Shown: piece after piece, positions 22,769 to 33,935 of the stretch
How positions within the stretch are numbered: position 1 is the first letter of the stretch
Layout of the letters: each line of letters begins with the position of its first letter
Notes under the pieces: model-generated
What the model was told of the DNA's origin: nothing
Database searches by the model: none
The model's input: the letters and a program-made list of their open reading frames with translations, nothing else
Source of the DNA: Rehmannia glutinosa
Lineage: Eukaryota > Streptophyta > Magnoliopsida > Lamiales > Orobanchaceae
Length of the DNA stretch: 64,000 bases
Assembly (NCBI GenBank): GCA_016081115.2
Contig: CM071928.1
Coordinates: forward strand, 54,753,950 to 54,817,949
Reading direction: 5' to 3'
Translations under genes and position numbers: made by a program

Positions 22769-25700
22769 ATGGCTGCTACGTATGACTTTGTCAAGCTATC
22801 CGAGAAGATCCACTCAGGATCCACTGTGGACTTCAAAGAAATGATCAAACAAGGCGCTGATGAGGCTTTAGTGAAGAAAATCGCGGAGAAGCTCGAGAAG
22901 TCTGGTCTGAAGGACTTTCTCACGATTTTCTCTCTTACTTACCTGGAAGAGGTCGCTATGTTTTACGTCAATGCTGAAGTACATAGTGATGAGATTCGCA
23001 CATCTATTCATGGAAAGGCCATCAAAATCACTGTTGCGGACCTTGCTTAGCATTGCAAGTTGCCTACTGTTGGGCTAAAAGAACTTGCTGAGAAAGACGT
23101 GAACTTGGCTGCCGCTTGGAAGGAGATAGCCAAGCCGAGTCATTGCTTTGTACATTTCTGACCAAGAAGGTACTGATCAAGGTTGATTACCATAAACTAA
23201 TGGACATCGTGTCCAAGTGCGTGGACATGAAATTCGGAAGCTTCAACCAGCTATCTCGGACTAAGCTGGTGGTGGTGGCTGCGATCATGCAAGAGAAGAA
23301 AGTTAAATGGGCTGAGTTTGTCTTCAGCCATATATGCTAGAACGTGATCAACAAGTCCTTCAAGGATGATGGGAATTTTGGATGCTCTTTGGGTTATGGC
23401 CTAGTGCTTGGCCATTTGATTGAGGTGAAGGGGATTGCCCTGCGCCATGGAAAGTCATTCCATACAAACAAGAAGATGTTTAAGGCAAATCTCTCCGGAG
23501 CTCAAAGGAAGGCGCATGCCAGGAAAGGTGACACTAGTGAGGGTGAGTCAGCTGACCCTACCGAAGACACAATTGCCACCACTCCAGCTCTCTCTCCCAA
23601 GCCTATCTCAAAGAAGAGAGCTGCGGCAGCTAAGCCTGCACCTGCCCCTGCAGCTGAGCCATAAGCCCATGCCCCAACAACTGATCCAGAAGCCCCTGCC
23701 CAAGCAGCCGAGACTGAGAAGGATACTTCTATGCCTTCTCCTGTTGTGAAGAAAAAGTGCATAGCTGCGTCCCGCAAGCTAGCTGCTGCAAAAAAGATAA
23801 AGATGGTGGAGCCAGAAGCCACCATAGAGGAAGCCGAAGAGGATGAGATTCCTCTCGTCCAGACCAAGAGGAGAAGAAGACTTTTTAAGAAGTCTGAGCT
23901 TGAAAAAGCTGAGTCAGGAACTCAGCTGGAGAAGCCTGAAGAGACTGCTGATGCTCAAGAGGAGCAGTCTCAAGTGAAAGATGGTGGATTTGTTGCCACC
24001 ATAGATGCCCAGAAGTCTGCTGATGTCGATCAGCAGAGTATCAACGACCCAGCTGGTCGTGAGACAACTGTGGAGTAGGAGAAAGTTGAGACAACCAAGA
24101 CTCTTGAAGAAAGAGTTGTCTCATCCCCTCAGACAGATGCTAACGTACCTGAGGAGGAGCAAGCCCCAGTTGCAACCATTCCGGAAGATGGAGACGATGA
24201 TGATGACGTGATTATGTACTCTCCAGTCTACCCGGATATTCAACAAAGATTGAGGGAATAGAGGAGATGGAAGCTAGATTACTCCAGACAGCAATTCGAA
24301 CATCCTGAGTTCATCGAAGAAGAGAAGGAACTTCTAAGCTTCCTTGGAAACGTCACTGTTCATTATGCCTTCGATGAGGAATTCTGCATGTATGCCCTCC
24401 ATGCTATTAAGGAGGATGAAAAAGAAAAATCTTTGGAAAAGGCCAGAGCCGCTGAAAAGTCCAAAATGTGCATGTTCACTGGAAGCCATGAGCATCACAT
24501 GGAGTCAACTAATAGCAGCAATCTCGAAGAGTTGGACCCAGCTACAGCAGTTGAAAAGGCCGAGTTCCAATAGGCCATCAAGGAATCATGAGCCATGCAT
24601 GAGCAGAATCTTCAAGAAGGTCCAGGAGAGTCTTCCCAACTCTCTCATCGATCTGATCCATTGGGAGTAGCGCAAAAGGTTGCAACTGACATTTCTACCA
24701 TCACATCCCCCGTGCATTCTCAAAATGGCTCTCAGGGAAACATCGATGAAGCTAGGGAAGGTGATGAAATGGGCACCCTAGACAAGCTAAACCCTGAAGG
24801 TGTTAAGACACCTGCCCAAACGGCTGACTACTCAAAAGGACAAACAGCCGTGTCTTAGGAGCAGAGTAACCCCACAACCATTCACTCAGCTGGTGCGCTA
24901 GCTGGGGGGGAAGCTCTCTCCACCACAACTAGGTCGGAGGATGCTGAGGGAGACAAAAAACTTTGCATTTAGGAGGAGAAGGAGAGCAATTAATGGATAA
25001 GAAGAGTGAAGTTAACGAAGCTCGGATGGTTGAGACTATCCCAGTTGAAACTTCCTCTAACCTGAAGGCAGATGACGCTGCCGATGCAACTAAGGTAAAG
25101 GATGGAATGGAGGTCATAGGAGTTGAGACTCCTGGCCATGAAAGTGCAATCCAGGAGTTGAGACTACGAGGGATGCCACCAAAGACCCTAAGATAGTGAG
25201 TACGCCAAAGGGATATCTGTCGAAGACCCCAAGACAAGTGAGTGCCGAAGGGAATATTGAAGGCCCTACAGGCCGGTTGAGGCTATTTGGGGTTAATGAA
25301 GGCTTAAAGGAGGTTGAGACTTCCATAGGTAAAGAACCTGAGCAAGAGAACATTCCTCAGATGGAGGGATCTGGTGAAGAAGAAGAGATCGGCGCCCTTC
25401 ATGATTCCCAGGAAAACATTGATACAACATTTCTGGAATCCAATAATGAAGCCGAGTCTACACATATTGAAGATTCTACTCAGGACGAGGCTGAGAATGT
25501 TCACGATTCACGGAGTACTAAGTGACAAAACAGCTCCGATGAGATTCGTCTTTGATGATGAACCAACCCCTATGGTTACATCACACTCCGATGATGCTGA
25601 TTAAACAGCTGAGGACAAGTTAACTCAAAAGGAAACTCTAACTGATGCCAACGAAGCTGTTACCACAGCTGAGGCTCAGTCAGTTGAGCAGATCAACACA

Positions 25701-27556
25701 AATGCTCATTTGGAACTAAGTCGGTGGCGAGGCTGTTGTTGCCAGCGAGAGACTCAATCGCTCAACAAGAGCTCCACAGTTTGCATTGACTGCCGACGAT
25801 GCTGGAACAGCTGAGGCAAATCGAGCTGATGCACAGAGATGAGAGAAGGGAAAGGCTCCACAGCGTGGACCAATGGGAATCCCTCTCGTTCCAGATGACA
25901 TGTTTACTGAGATATTCCATTTTGATGTCGAGTTGCCCCCTCTGGATGCCGAATCTGCTCGAGAACAAGAGAAGTACACTATGCAAAAAAGGCCGATAAT
26001 TCCAGCTGATTCCATTGTGCCAATAGGTTTTGACTTCGATGCTGTGTGGCCTGAAGAAGAGTCGGCTTCCACAACCAAGTTCCAAAATGCGTTCAAAGAT
26101 ATATGTGCTGAAATTGAGAAGATGGAACGCCACCTTGCATCATTGGACCTCAGATTGGACAACCGTGATGCAAACATCAGCAGAGATATTCGAGGTGTTG
26201 TCCTACGGATTAGAGAAGAGACTGCACAGACTATTGTTATGCGCTTAGTGCAAGTCTGCTACTTCAAATCATTCTTTGCAGAGCTACTCGTATGGAGTGC
26301 GGACAATGCTCAGTTTCAGCAGAGGCAGAAAGAGTTATGATGAGAATTGAAGATTCCCACAAGTCGGACATGGAGTTACTCAAGCTGCACATAAGAGCGA
26401 GATTTCCAGACCGGAGGATAGCATGAACCAAAAGTTCAGTCTCCTTCAGGCAGAAATGAAATTAATGGCAGCTGAGTCGAAGGCTACATTATGCGAGTTC
26501 GACAAACCTACTCAAAGTCGATGAAAAGTAAAATTCGATGAACAACCGACTTGACTTCATTCTCAGTGGTTTGTCCCTGGCCTGACCCTTTCGTTTGGTG
26601 ATGATGCCAAAAAGGGGGAAGATGATACATTAAAGGGACTGAAGGAGGAGAAAGAGAGTCATAAGATGGAGAAGAAAGGTGATCTGACTAAGGGGAAGGA
26701 AGTTCGAAAACCCCCTTGAAGCTTATGTTCATTTGAAACCCCCAACAAGGAGACATCACAACTTCTATTCTCAGCAAGCTACCGAAAGAGTTGTCCGTGG
26801 AACAGAAAGCTGAGATGGGAATGAAAAAATCTAGAAAAGCCATCGAAGCTAAATTTGAGAAGGTAGCAGAGAAGCAGTCTGCACGTATTCAAAACATAAG
26901 GAAGCAATATGATGGTCCTCCAGCCGGAAAGGATCACCCTACGATCAAGCCCCAGAGAGACATTTCCATGCCTGATGTTAGGTCTGAACCCCAATACCTA
27001 GAGGAGTTTCAAACTCTAGAGGAAGAAGGCTATTTCGAAGATTTGACTCTACCGCAAGCCTGGGATTTGTACTGGGAGAAAGGTCTTGAGATATGCAAAT
27101 CAGCTGATAAGTAGCAGAGTTCCAGCAGTCACTCAGCTGGAAAATAAAAAACTCCAGTACAATATATTCCTAGAGGAGAAGGAGCTGAGTCAGGGAGAGA
27201 AAGGGGAAAATCCAGTGGAAGTGGAAGGGGCACAGGTTCTCGACCGCAACCGAATCTGGAGAACGTCAAGTATATTGATCCACAGAAGAAAGGGATCACA
27301 TACTGGGCTGGATATGATCATCTTGCCAACCTGGAAGTTGTTGAAAGAATCTTTGAAGTAGTGAGAAGACAGGAAGCTGAAAATGAACTAACAACTCGAG
27401 AATGGGAGGAAATGCAGCGTAGGGATGACCCTGCTGTGAGGCGAGCATATGAGAAGAAGAAGAAAGGATGAAGAGGTAAGGAGGAGGAGAAGAGTTTATG
27501 AAGACATGAGGAGAGTTGATGACGAAGAGAGAAGAAAGAAGCAGCCAAGGCGTTGA
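22769..27556 (+). pseudogene. Copia-A ORF2: large extra protein between pol and 3' LTR
   Basis: I do not recognise a named gene. The N-terminal ~220 residues (MAATYDFVKL..., VEEV.xFYVNAEVH..., SVHGK..., VKWAEFVF) resemble the domain annotated as putative plant transposon protein (PF20167-like). A low-complexity K/A/P/E-rich region follows, then a basic NLS-like KRRRRLFKKSELEK (about 23868-23910), an acidic block with PEFIEEEKELLSFLG, a coiled-coil block (LDLRLDNRDAN, about 26150) and a C-terminal block YIDPQKKGITYWAG (about 27270) with a K/R-rich tail. There are several stops, mostly TAG where CAG or TGG is expected, and a few frameshifts. No transmembrane segment is visible, so a classical envelope is unlikely. 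Copia-B keeps all blocks. Confidence 0.7.
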
Positions 27557-27774
27557 AGACGGCTGCAACCCTTTCACGTATTTTACTTAGCTGTAAATAC
27601 GTAGCTATAAGTTTTCCCTGTAATATAGCTCTGATAATTTCCTTGTAATATTTGTTCTAATATCTTCTTTGTAACCTAGCTCTGATACACGTTGTAAGGC
27701 AATACTTGTATAAGCTTTGTTAAATTTTGTAAACAGCTTTGTAAAGGACAAGAATGCTATGATCAATAAAACTG

Positions 27775-27780
27775 ATTATT
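27775..27780 (+). terminator. AATAAA poly(A) signal after ORF2
   Basis: AATAAA in the context GCTATGATCAATAAAACTGAT lies about 220 bases after the ORF2 stop and 85 before the 3' LTR. The context is almost identical in Copia-B at 53839-53844. It would end an ORF2 transcript inside the element. Confidence 0.5.
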
Positions 27781-27850
27781 CAAAGCATACATTCTTTCTT
27801 ACTCACTGCTTATGTTTGCTGTTTATTTTTGTTTAAGTTTTGACATCATC

Positions 27851-27864
27851 AAAAAGGGGGAGAT
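27851..27864 (+). promoter_or_regulatory. Copia-A polypurine tract
   Basis: AAAAAGGGGGAGAT immediately precedes the 3' LTR (TGTCAGG). A similar AAAAAGGGGGAAGATGA occurs inside ORF2 at about 26611. Confidence 0.9.
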
Positions 27865-29397
27865 TGTCAGGAAATTTATTTGTTAGATTTTGATGATACC
27901 ATGTAAAACTTAGACTAGGAAGTTGGCACCCCATTTTCCTTGTAATTCTATGTTATAATAGATAGGACTGAAAGAGCTGAGTGAAGTCAGCTAAGTCAAC
28001 TGCAGACTAGAGTGAAGACTCTGTTGTGTGTCAGCTGAGTATGGCCAAGAAAGAAGACAAGGACTCGACTGAATGAGAGCCAACTGAGGAAAAGCTGTGT
28101 GAAGTATGAGGAAGTGTCAGTCAAGTCAGCGAAAGGAGCCAAGTCTAACAGTTGAAGTGACAGTTAAGTCATTCTCATGATTGGAGCATTTCTAAGTCAA
28201 AAGGGATAAAGCGGATCAAGTCAAGACAACTGACATTGATCCGTTGGAAGGAAGTCAAGAATATTACTCGATATAGTAATATGTCCAAGCTTCCAGGTCT
28301 TAAAGAGTTTGGCCCAGAAACATGCAAAAGGAATAAGCCAATGGGAAACACTAAAACATGTGTCAGACCCTGTAAAGCTGCATAGCCATTTAATACGAGG
28401 AAGGGTCAACATCACAAGTGTTGCAGACCAAGAAAAGACAAGCCAACGAACAAGAAGTTTCATTTGAAAATAGCCTATCTCTTCAACGGGCAAATTTTCA
28501 AATGAGCACTATAAAAGGCTGAGGAAGCATTTGAGAAAAGGTGACCTGAACCTAGCACGAACGAATCAAGCAATTATCAAGCAAGTATAACCTGCAATAT
28601 TCTCAGGCTTATCCAGAAAATTCTTCAAGCCTAAAACTCGAAGGAACTCGATCCAACACACGCTGTGAAGGAAAGATTACTTCAAGCAGTTTAAGAGGAA
28701 ACATTTAAAGAACAAAAAGGGGTCTACTCTCCAAGTTGAAGGAGCTGAGAAAGGTTCAAGGTCGAACCAAGAGATTCAAGTTTGTTGGAAGGTTGTGTGA
28801 TCAAATCCAAAGACTTGAAGGGAGCTAAAGTAGCAAGGCAGCTGTCTTGTGAAGAAGCTGAGTCGCAGAAGAAGTCAGCTGTGTGATCAAGGTGGTATCT
28901 AGACTGAGAACTACTTTGTAACTTGTTTTGTTACATAGTGGATTCCTCCAGGAGTTGGAGAAGAGTGGAGTAGAGGAATTACCCCCTCATCGAACCACTA
29001 TAAAATTACTTGTGTCATTTACTTTCAGCATTTACATTCTTGCTTATATTTTTCATACCTGCTGTTAAGTTATTTTGCTAACTGATAATAACAAGTGCTA
29101 AAACAAGTGTTAAAAAACGAGTTTTAATCAAACAAAGGGTGTTAAGTCTTCCGCTGTTAAAAATCAAATCAACTAAAGTTAAGTGTTAGCTGACGCAACC
29201 AAGTTATACTTTTAACAGCTCAGAAGAGTCTGTTGAGTGGGTAACTTAGCTGAAGATAGCCAACCTAGTTGTCCCCCATGGACACAGCTGATTTGAGCCA
29301 ACTCTGTTGAAATTCTTGAAAAGACTAAAAGTGAAAATTTGGTAAGGTTTATTCAACCCCCCTTCTAAACCTTACACCACACCCATTGGGACCTACA
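27865..29397 (+). repeat. Copia-A 3' LTR
   Basis: Starts TGTCAGGAAATTTATTTG and ends TTGGGACCTACA. It aligns throughout with the 5' LTR, with substitutions and small indels. It is followed by the TTTGA duplication and the resumed Gypsy-1 protease. Confidence 0.92.
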
Positions 29398-29402
29398 TTT
29401 GA

Positions 29403-29576
29403 CGACCGAGCTTGAATCACTTCCAGGCCATTGTCTCCACAGTCTACCTCAAATTGAAGTTCCCAATAGAGATGGGTATGGGAGAAGCTAAAGAAGACAT
29501 CATGATGGCTCGGGAATGCTACGTGGCCAAATTAAGGAAAATCAAACCAGACGAAAACTACGACAACCGAGTCTAG
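29403..29576 (+). pseudogene. Gypsy-1 protease, 3' part
   Basis: Resumes exactly after Copia-A: RPSLNHFQAIVSTVYLKLKF and ARECYVAKL are the standard end of the Tat protease domain. A TGA is formed at the junction where Gly is expected, and the frame ends at TAG 29574-29576. Tat elements normally continue into reverse transcriptase here; this one does not, so the reverse transcriptase was lost before or independently of the Copia insertion. Confidence 0.85.
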
Positions 29577-29914
29577 TAATAAGGGGATGTTCGAACCTCC
29601 CACTGTCTGGCCTTCAATGAGCCTGGACCCCTTTGGGGGGCTTTAATATTTCATCCATGCTTTCTTTATTTAGCATCTCTTAAGGTGCCAAACTACTTAG
29701 TTTATTCTTCCGGCTTGCAACCGAGTGTCTACATATTTCTCTTTTTCAAGATTTTCTTCTTTTCAAATCAATCGGATAATGAATAAAAGTTTGCGCTTTC
29801 TATCCAAATATGTGTAAAACACTTACATGGATGATGACTAATAACTTATGAACATTACACCCTGAAGCTAATTAGCAAATATTCGAGTCACAAGGACACG
29901 GAGGATTGCCCCTA

Positions 29915-30410
29915 GTGATGTAGCATTACGCTATTCGGGGCTCCCGAGGAGAGAACCTAGTGAGGTAGCATTGTGCTATCCGGGGCTCCCGATGATAGCC
30001 CCTATTGAGGTAGTATTGCGCTATCGACCTTCATTAATGTCCTTAGAGAGGTAGCATGACTATCTGGGGCTTCCGAGGATAACCCCTAATGAGGTAGCAT
30101 TACACTATCTGGGGCCCCTCATTGATGCCCCTAGTGAGGTAGCATTGTGCTATCCGGGGCCCCTCATTAATGTCGGGGTTCTCGAGAATAGCCCTTAGTG
30201 AGGTAGCATTGCGCTATTAGGGGCCCCACATTAATGCCTATCGAGAGGTAACATCGCTATTTGGAGCTCCCAAGGATAGCCCCTAATGAGGTAGCATTGC
30301 ATTATCGAAGGCCCGTCGATAAGGCCCTTAGGGAGGAATGAACACCACCCGGGGCCCCTGGGAATGCCCTTAGAGAAATAACACTTTGTTATTTGGGGAC
30401 CCCTTTCAAG
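29915..30410. repeat. GC-rich tandem array, about 11 units of about 45 bp
   Basis: The unit is GAGGTAGCATTGCGCTATCC then GGGGCTCCCGAGGATAGCCC CTAAT, with a variant second half (GGGGCCCCTCATTAATGCCCC). Starts near 29918, 29963, 30007, 30049, 30091, 30136, 30200, 30246, 30288, 30334 and 30376. Each unit contains two possible small hairpins (TAGC..GCTA and GGGGCT..AGCCCC). It lies in the non-coding part of Gypsy-1. The stretch 29577-29914 before it shows nothing recognisable. Confidence 0.9.
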
Positions 30411-30640
30411 TAAATTACCAAGATCCAACATATAACCAAAATGCAAAGGAAAAGGATCAAACAAAATCTAAGAGTAACCAAATCACCCCAAAGGGAGGAA
30501 AATATTCCAAAAGACGAATAAAGTAAACACGAGTCTAAGTGCTCGAAAGCATGCCCTAAACAAATGGGGTGAATCATACCGCGCTTTAGATAAGTAGGCG
30601 GAATAAAGACATAACAAAGTCATTAAACTATGAGCAAAGC

Positions 30641-31173
30641 TCAAGACCCGATGCTTCCATCATCTAGGTTGCCTTCGTCCCCGGTGGCATCATCTGGGAT
30701 ATCACGCAAAGCTCTAATCTCACCCTCCTCCTCGTCAGAAATGCCCGGAATAAGCAGTGCAATAATTTCCCCAGAAACCTTCCTGCTCTCCAGCAGGACC
30801 TTCTGGCTGTGGCGGATCTCTCGCTCAAAGTAGAATGAGGACTCATCCAAAATGGCATCGCGGTAATCAGAAGAAGCCTTGTAGGCCTCAACAATAGAAG
30901 TCCACTACAAAGAAATCAACTAAACTCCACGGGAAGATTTCAGGAACTCTTCCCCAGTAAACACCTCCTGATCATACCGCTCTTTGAAGCCATCACTTTT
31001 CTTTCCAGGGTCCACCACTTGCTTCTTCAACTCCCTCATCTCTGTCTTCTAACGGCGAACCGCCTCCTCCAAAAACTTTCCCTAATGGGCAACGGTTGTA
31101 GCATTGATCAGCTACGATAAAAACACAAAATCATATGGAGAAAGAAATAAACATGCGAGAAGATAAAGGGAAA

Positions 31174-31224
<51 letters not shown>

Positions 31225-32541
31225 CCCTCACTGCATCTCCACAAGCATAAACCTCCAAATCCTCAAAGGATAGAGGCTCCAAATGAGTCTGGTCAACATC
31301 AATGATCACACTTCGACTACGGCATAGACCTACTGCGGGGTTGGAAAGGTCCCAACTTGACTGCACATCGTCTGAACTAAAAATACCATGCTTGGACAAG
31401 CTACTGGTGGGAGCCAACTCGGAAGAGCTGTCTGAAGGCCCCCCGCGGGATCTCTTCCAACTGGAGGTAGCCAGGGACGATCTCGAGAAAGAATCCACCC
31501 CAGAATGATCACCAGCGCAAGATCCCGAAGGCCTCTTCCCGCCGAACTTGCACTTAGGAGATGCTTGCCTCTCCTCCCAGTGATCTGGAGCTCGACTTGA
31601 TCCCTTCTCAGCATGAGAGGAATCCCATTTCTTCATTCGGGCATATGATAACAACTCTGGGGCTGAAGTTGTCTCTTTCGGTCAAGGAAAAAGAGTACAA
31701 TATGAATACAACATATACAAGAAACACGAAGAATATGTGAAAAGATTAAAAACAACCAAATACCCAGTGCTCCCCAAACATCAAACTGATTAGCAAACAA
31801 CTTTGCCTCCCGACATATTTCCTAAAAACTCTGGCGGGACTTAGCAAAATGGGGGAGGCAAGAGGTACAAAACTCCAACTGAGGGGGAGGGCCCAGCGAG
31901 GCCCCTCAAGATAGAAAATTCGGACTTCCATATACCATGTGAAGAGGGAATCCCCCCCTAAAAAAAACTTACAATAAGCTTAGGGAAAGAAATGAAAGTA
32001 ACCATTCTCCGGGCCCTTCCTCATGGAGAACAATGAATGAAAAACATCAACACTGATAAGAAGCCCAAATTTCTTCATAGCACACCGATATCCCTCCACA
32101 AAGGCATATGAATTGGGAGTAATTTGAACCATGCACAAACCAACTAACCGCAATATCTCAATGTGAAATGGGTCAAGAGGAAGAGTAAAGTCATTGGTCA
32201 AACATGAAAGATAGAGAGTAAAACATCACATCGGGGGGATGGGCGAGCCTCTTGTCAGAGGAAGGAGCAATCAATACAACATCAAGAGACAAATCAAGAT
32301 GCTTTCTCAAAATCCTGAGACACCGAGAGTCTATAGTATTCTCTAACATTGTCGGGTCCATAACCCAATCACCTGGGAAAGGACTATGTTGACGTCTGGC
32401 CTTGGGAGGCTTATCACCCTTCGAACCCGCACTAAGTTCTCTCTCAACTCCACTCTTACATTCAAAATCAGATAAAATCTCCACAAATCTCGAAATGGAA
32501 ATATACTTATCATTTGGAATAATAGCCAGAGTGGAATCCAT
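30641..32541 (-). pseudogene. Antisense ORF of Gypsy-1, Transposase_28 (PF04195)-like
   Basis: The minus-strand frame starts at 32541 (MDSTLAIIPNDKYISISRFV). After a frameshift near 32195 it reads LPLDPFHIEILRLVGLCMVQ, ITPNSYAFVEGYRCAMKKFG and FHSLFSMRKGPENGYFHFF, the pattern of the 'putative gypsy type transposon' domain. Segments at 31746-31931, 31112-31654 (Ser-rich) and 30641-30894 (acidic C-terminus) continue in other frames, perhaps separated by introns or mutations. Antisense ORFs downstream of gag-pol are known in Grande-like elements. No function is known; the copy is broken. Confidence 0.6.
31176..31222. repeat. (GA)n microsatellite
   Basis: About 23 uninterrupted GA dinucleotides inside the antisense ORF, encoding a Ser-Leu repeat on the minus strand, so probably an expansion that disrupted the ORF or lies in an intron of it. 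Confidence 0.95.
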
Positions 32542-32544
32542 CGT

Positions 32545-33894
32545 AGGTCTATGTAAGCTGAGTAGAAGTAGTCAAGTTGAAGTCACAGCTGTATGACAGC
32601 TGAGTGAAGTGAAGTCAAGTATTAGTCAAGTGACAAAGTTGTCTCAGTTAGCTGACTGACATCAAAGTCATTCCAAAATCATTAGAGTTGACTGTCAAAA
32701 GGGTTATACAGCAGAAAGGATCAAAGAAAGCTGAAGAGATCTGTTGTCAAGCAAAGTCAAGTGTTTGCTGGAAATAGGCATGTGTAAAACTGCCTACCTT
32801 AAAGTTGTTTTGCTGAAAGTGTGCAAAAAGCAAGGAGGCAATGAGATGTACCTGAAATCCTACAGAGTTTAAGGAAAGGCTGCAGCGCATTAAATTCAAG
32901 GTACAGTCCATATCAAAGCTGCAAGACAAGACAAGCCAACGACCAAAAAGTGGAGTCTAAAAATGTATCTATCTCTTCAATGGATACATTTTCGAACCAC
33001 CACTAAAAAAGACTGAGGATTCATTTGAGAGAAGGTTACCCAACTCAAGCAACAAATGTAAGCAAGCAAGAATATACACTAAACTGCAAAGCAAAGCAAT
33101 ATCTCTCAAGCATTCAAATCATATCCTCAAGCCTAAACTCGAAGGAAATTGATCCAACACATTCAGTGAAGGAAAGACAACTTCATTTGTTGAAGAGGAA
33201 AAACTTGTTTCAAGAATAAGGGTCTACTCTCCAAGGTTTAAGGAGGTGTAGTAAGGTTCCAGATCAAACCAGAAGTCTTTAAAATTGTTGGAGGGCTGTG
33301 TGAACAAATCCAAAAGTTCGAAGGAGCTGAAGTAGCAGGACAACCGTCTTGTGAAGAAGCTGAGTCCCAGGAGAAACTAGTTGTGTGATCAAAATTGTCT
33401 CGGACTGTAACCATTTTGTAACAAAGTCAAAGTTACACTAATCGATTCCTCCAAGGGTTGAAGAAGAGTGGATTAGAGGAATTACCATATCCTCGAGCCA
33501 CTATAAATTCCTTGTGTCATTTACATTCAATATACTTACTTTCTTGCTCATTATTATTATTGATGTTTGTTAATTTGCTAAGTCAACTGATAATAACCAA
33601 GCCTAAACAAGTGTTGAAAAACATATTCAAAACTAAGGGTGAAAGTCTTCCGCTGTTAAAAACCAAGTCAACTTAATTTTTAAAGTGTTAACTGAATCAG
33701 CTGAGTTATACTATCAACAGCTCAGTCGAGTCTGTTGAGTAGCTAACTCTGTTGTGCAAGTAAACTTAGTTGTCCACCAAGGACTTAGCTGACTTGAGTC
33801 TACTTTGAATTTATAAAAGGACTAAAAACAAAAAGTTGGTGAAGTCTATTCAACCCCCCTTCTAGACTTCACATATCACCCCTTGGGACCTACA
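32545..33894 (+). repeat. Copia LTR D, 5'-truncated, with primer-binding site
   Basis: Belongs to the same LTR family as Copia-A and Copia-B but is a separate subfamily. It lacks roughly the first 150 bases and ends TTGGGACCTACA, followed by AGTGGTATCAGAGTGG (33895-33910), an almost perfect tRNA-Met primer-binding region, and GGTTCATTGAGCC as in Copia-A. Internal sequence is lost after about 33935. The usual TATAAA is mutated (CACTAAAAAAGACTG). Confidence 0.8.
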
Positions 33895-33935
33895 AGTGGT
33901 ATCAGAGTGGTTGGTTCATTGAGCCTTTGTTCGCC

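Larger units (their letters stand above)
10847..29397 (+). mobile_element. Copia-A: large SIRE-lineage Copia element, 18.55 kb, with an extra gene
   Basis: It has paired LTRs (10847-12385 and 27865-29397) bounded by TG..CA-type ends, and a 5-bp target duplication TTTGA at 10842-10846 and 29398-29402, inserted in Gypsy-1 protease. Inside are a tRNA-Met-type primer-binding site, gag, protease, integrase, RT, RNase H, a 4.2-kb foreign solo LTR, a second gene (ORF2) and a polypurine tract. Without the solo LTR it is about 14.4 kb, large for Copia. The first ~180 bases of the LTRs differ at about eight positions. All frames are broken, so it is not autonomous now. Confidence 0.92.
7043..32544 (+). 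mobile_element. Gypsy-1: non-autonomous Tat-lineage Ty3/Gypsy element, multiply interrupted
   Basis: The parts in order are: 5' LTR, primer-binding site, gag (split by a solo LTR at 8088-9294), protease (split by Copia-A at 10847-29397), a GC-rich tandem array and an antisense ORF. Protease sequence resumes at 29403 and stops at 29574-29576, and no reverse transcriptase, RNase H or integrase follows. The PBS, the gag CCHC-type region and the antisense Transposase_28-like ORF all point to Tat/Grande-like or TR-GAG elements. The right end is lost where the truncated LTR D begins, so no 3' LTR is seen. Confidence 0.75.

Noticed and set aside
22769..27556. ORF2 as a retroviral-type envelope gene
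   Set aside because: The position fits, but no signal peptide, transmembrane helix or cleavage-type motif is visible; the protein is hydrophilic with an NLS-like motif.
31112..31654. Ser-rich 180-residue protein on the minus strand as an independent host gene
   Set aside because: It lies in frame order with the antisense retroelement ORF, and its Ser-Leu tail is simply a (GA)n microsatellite.
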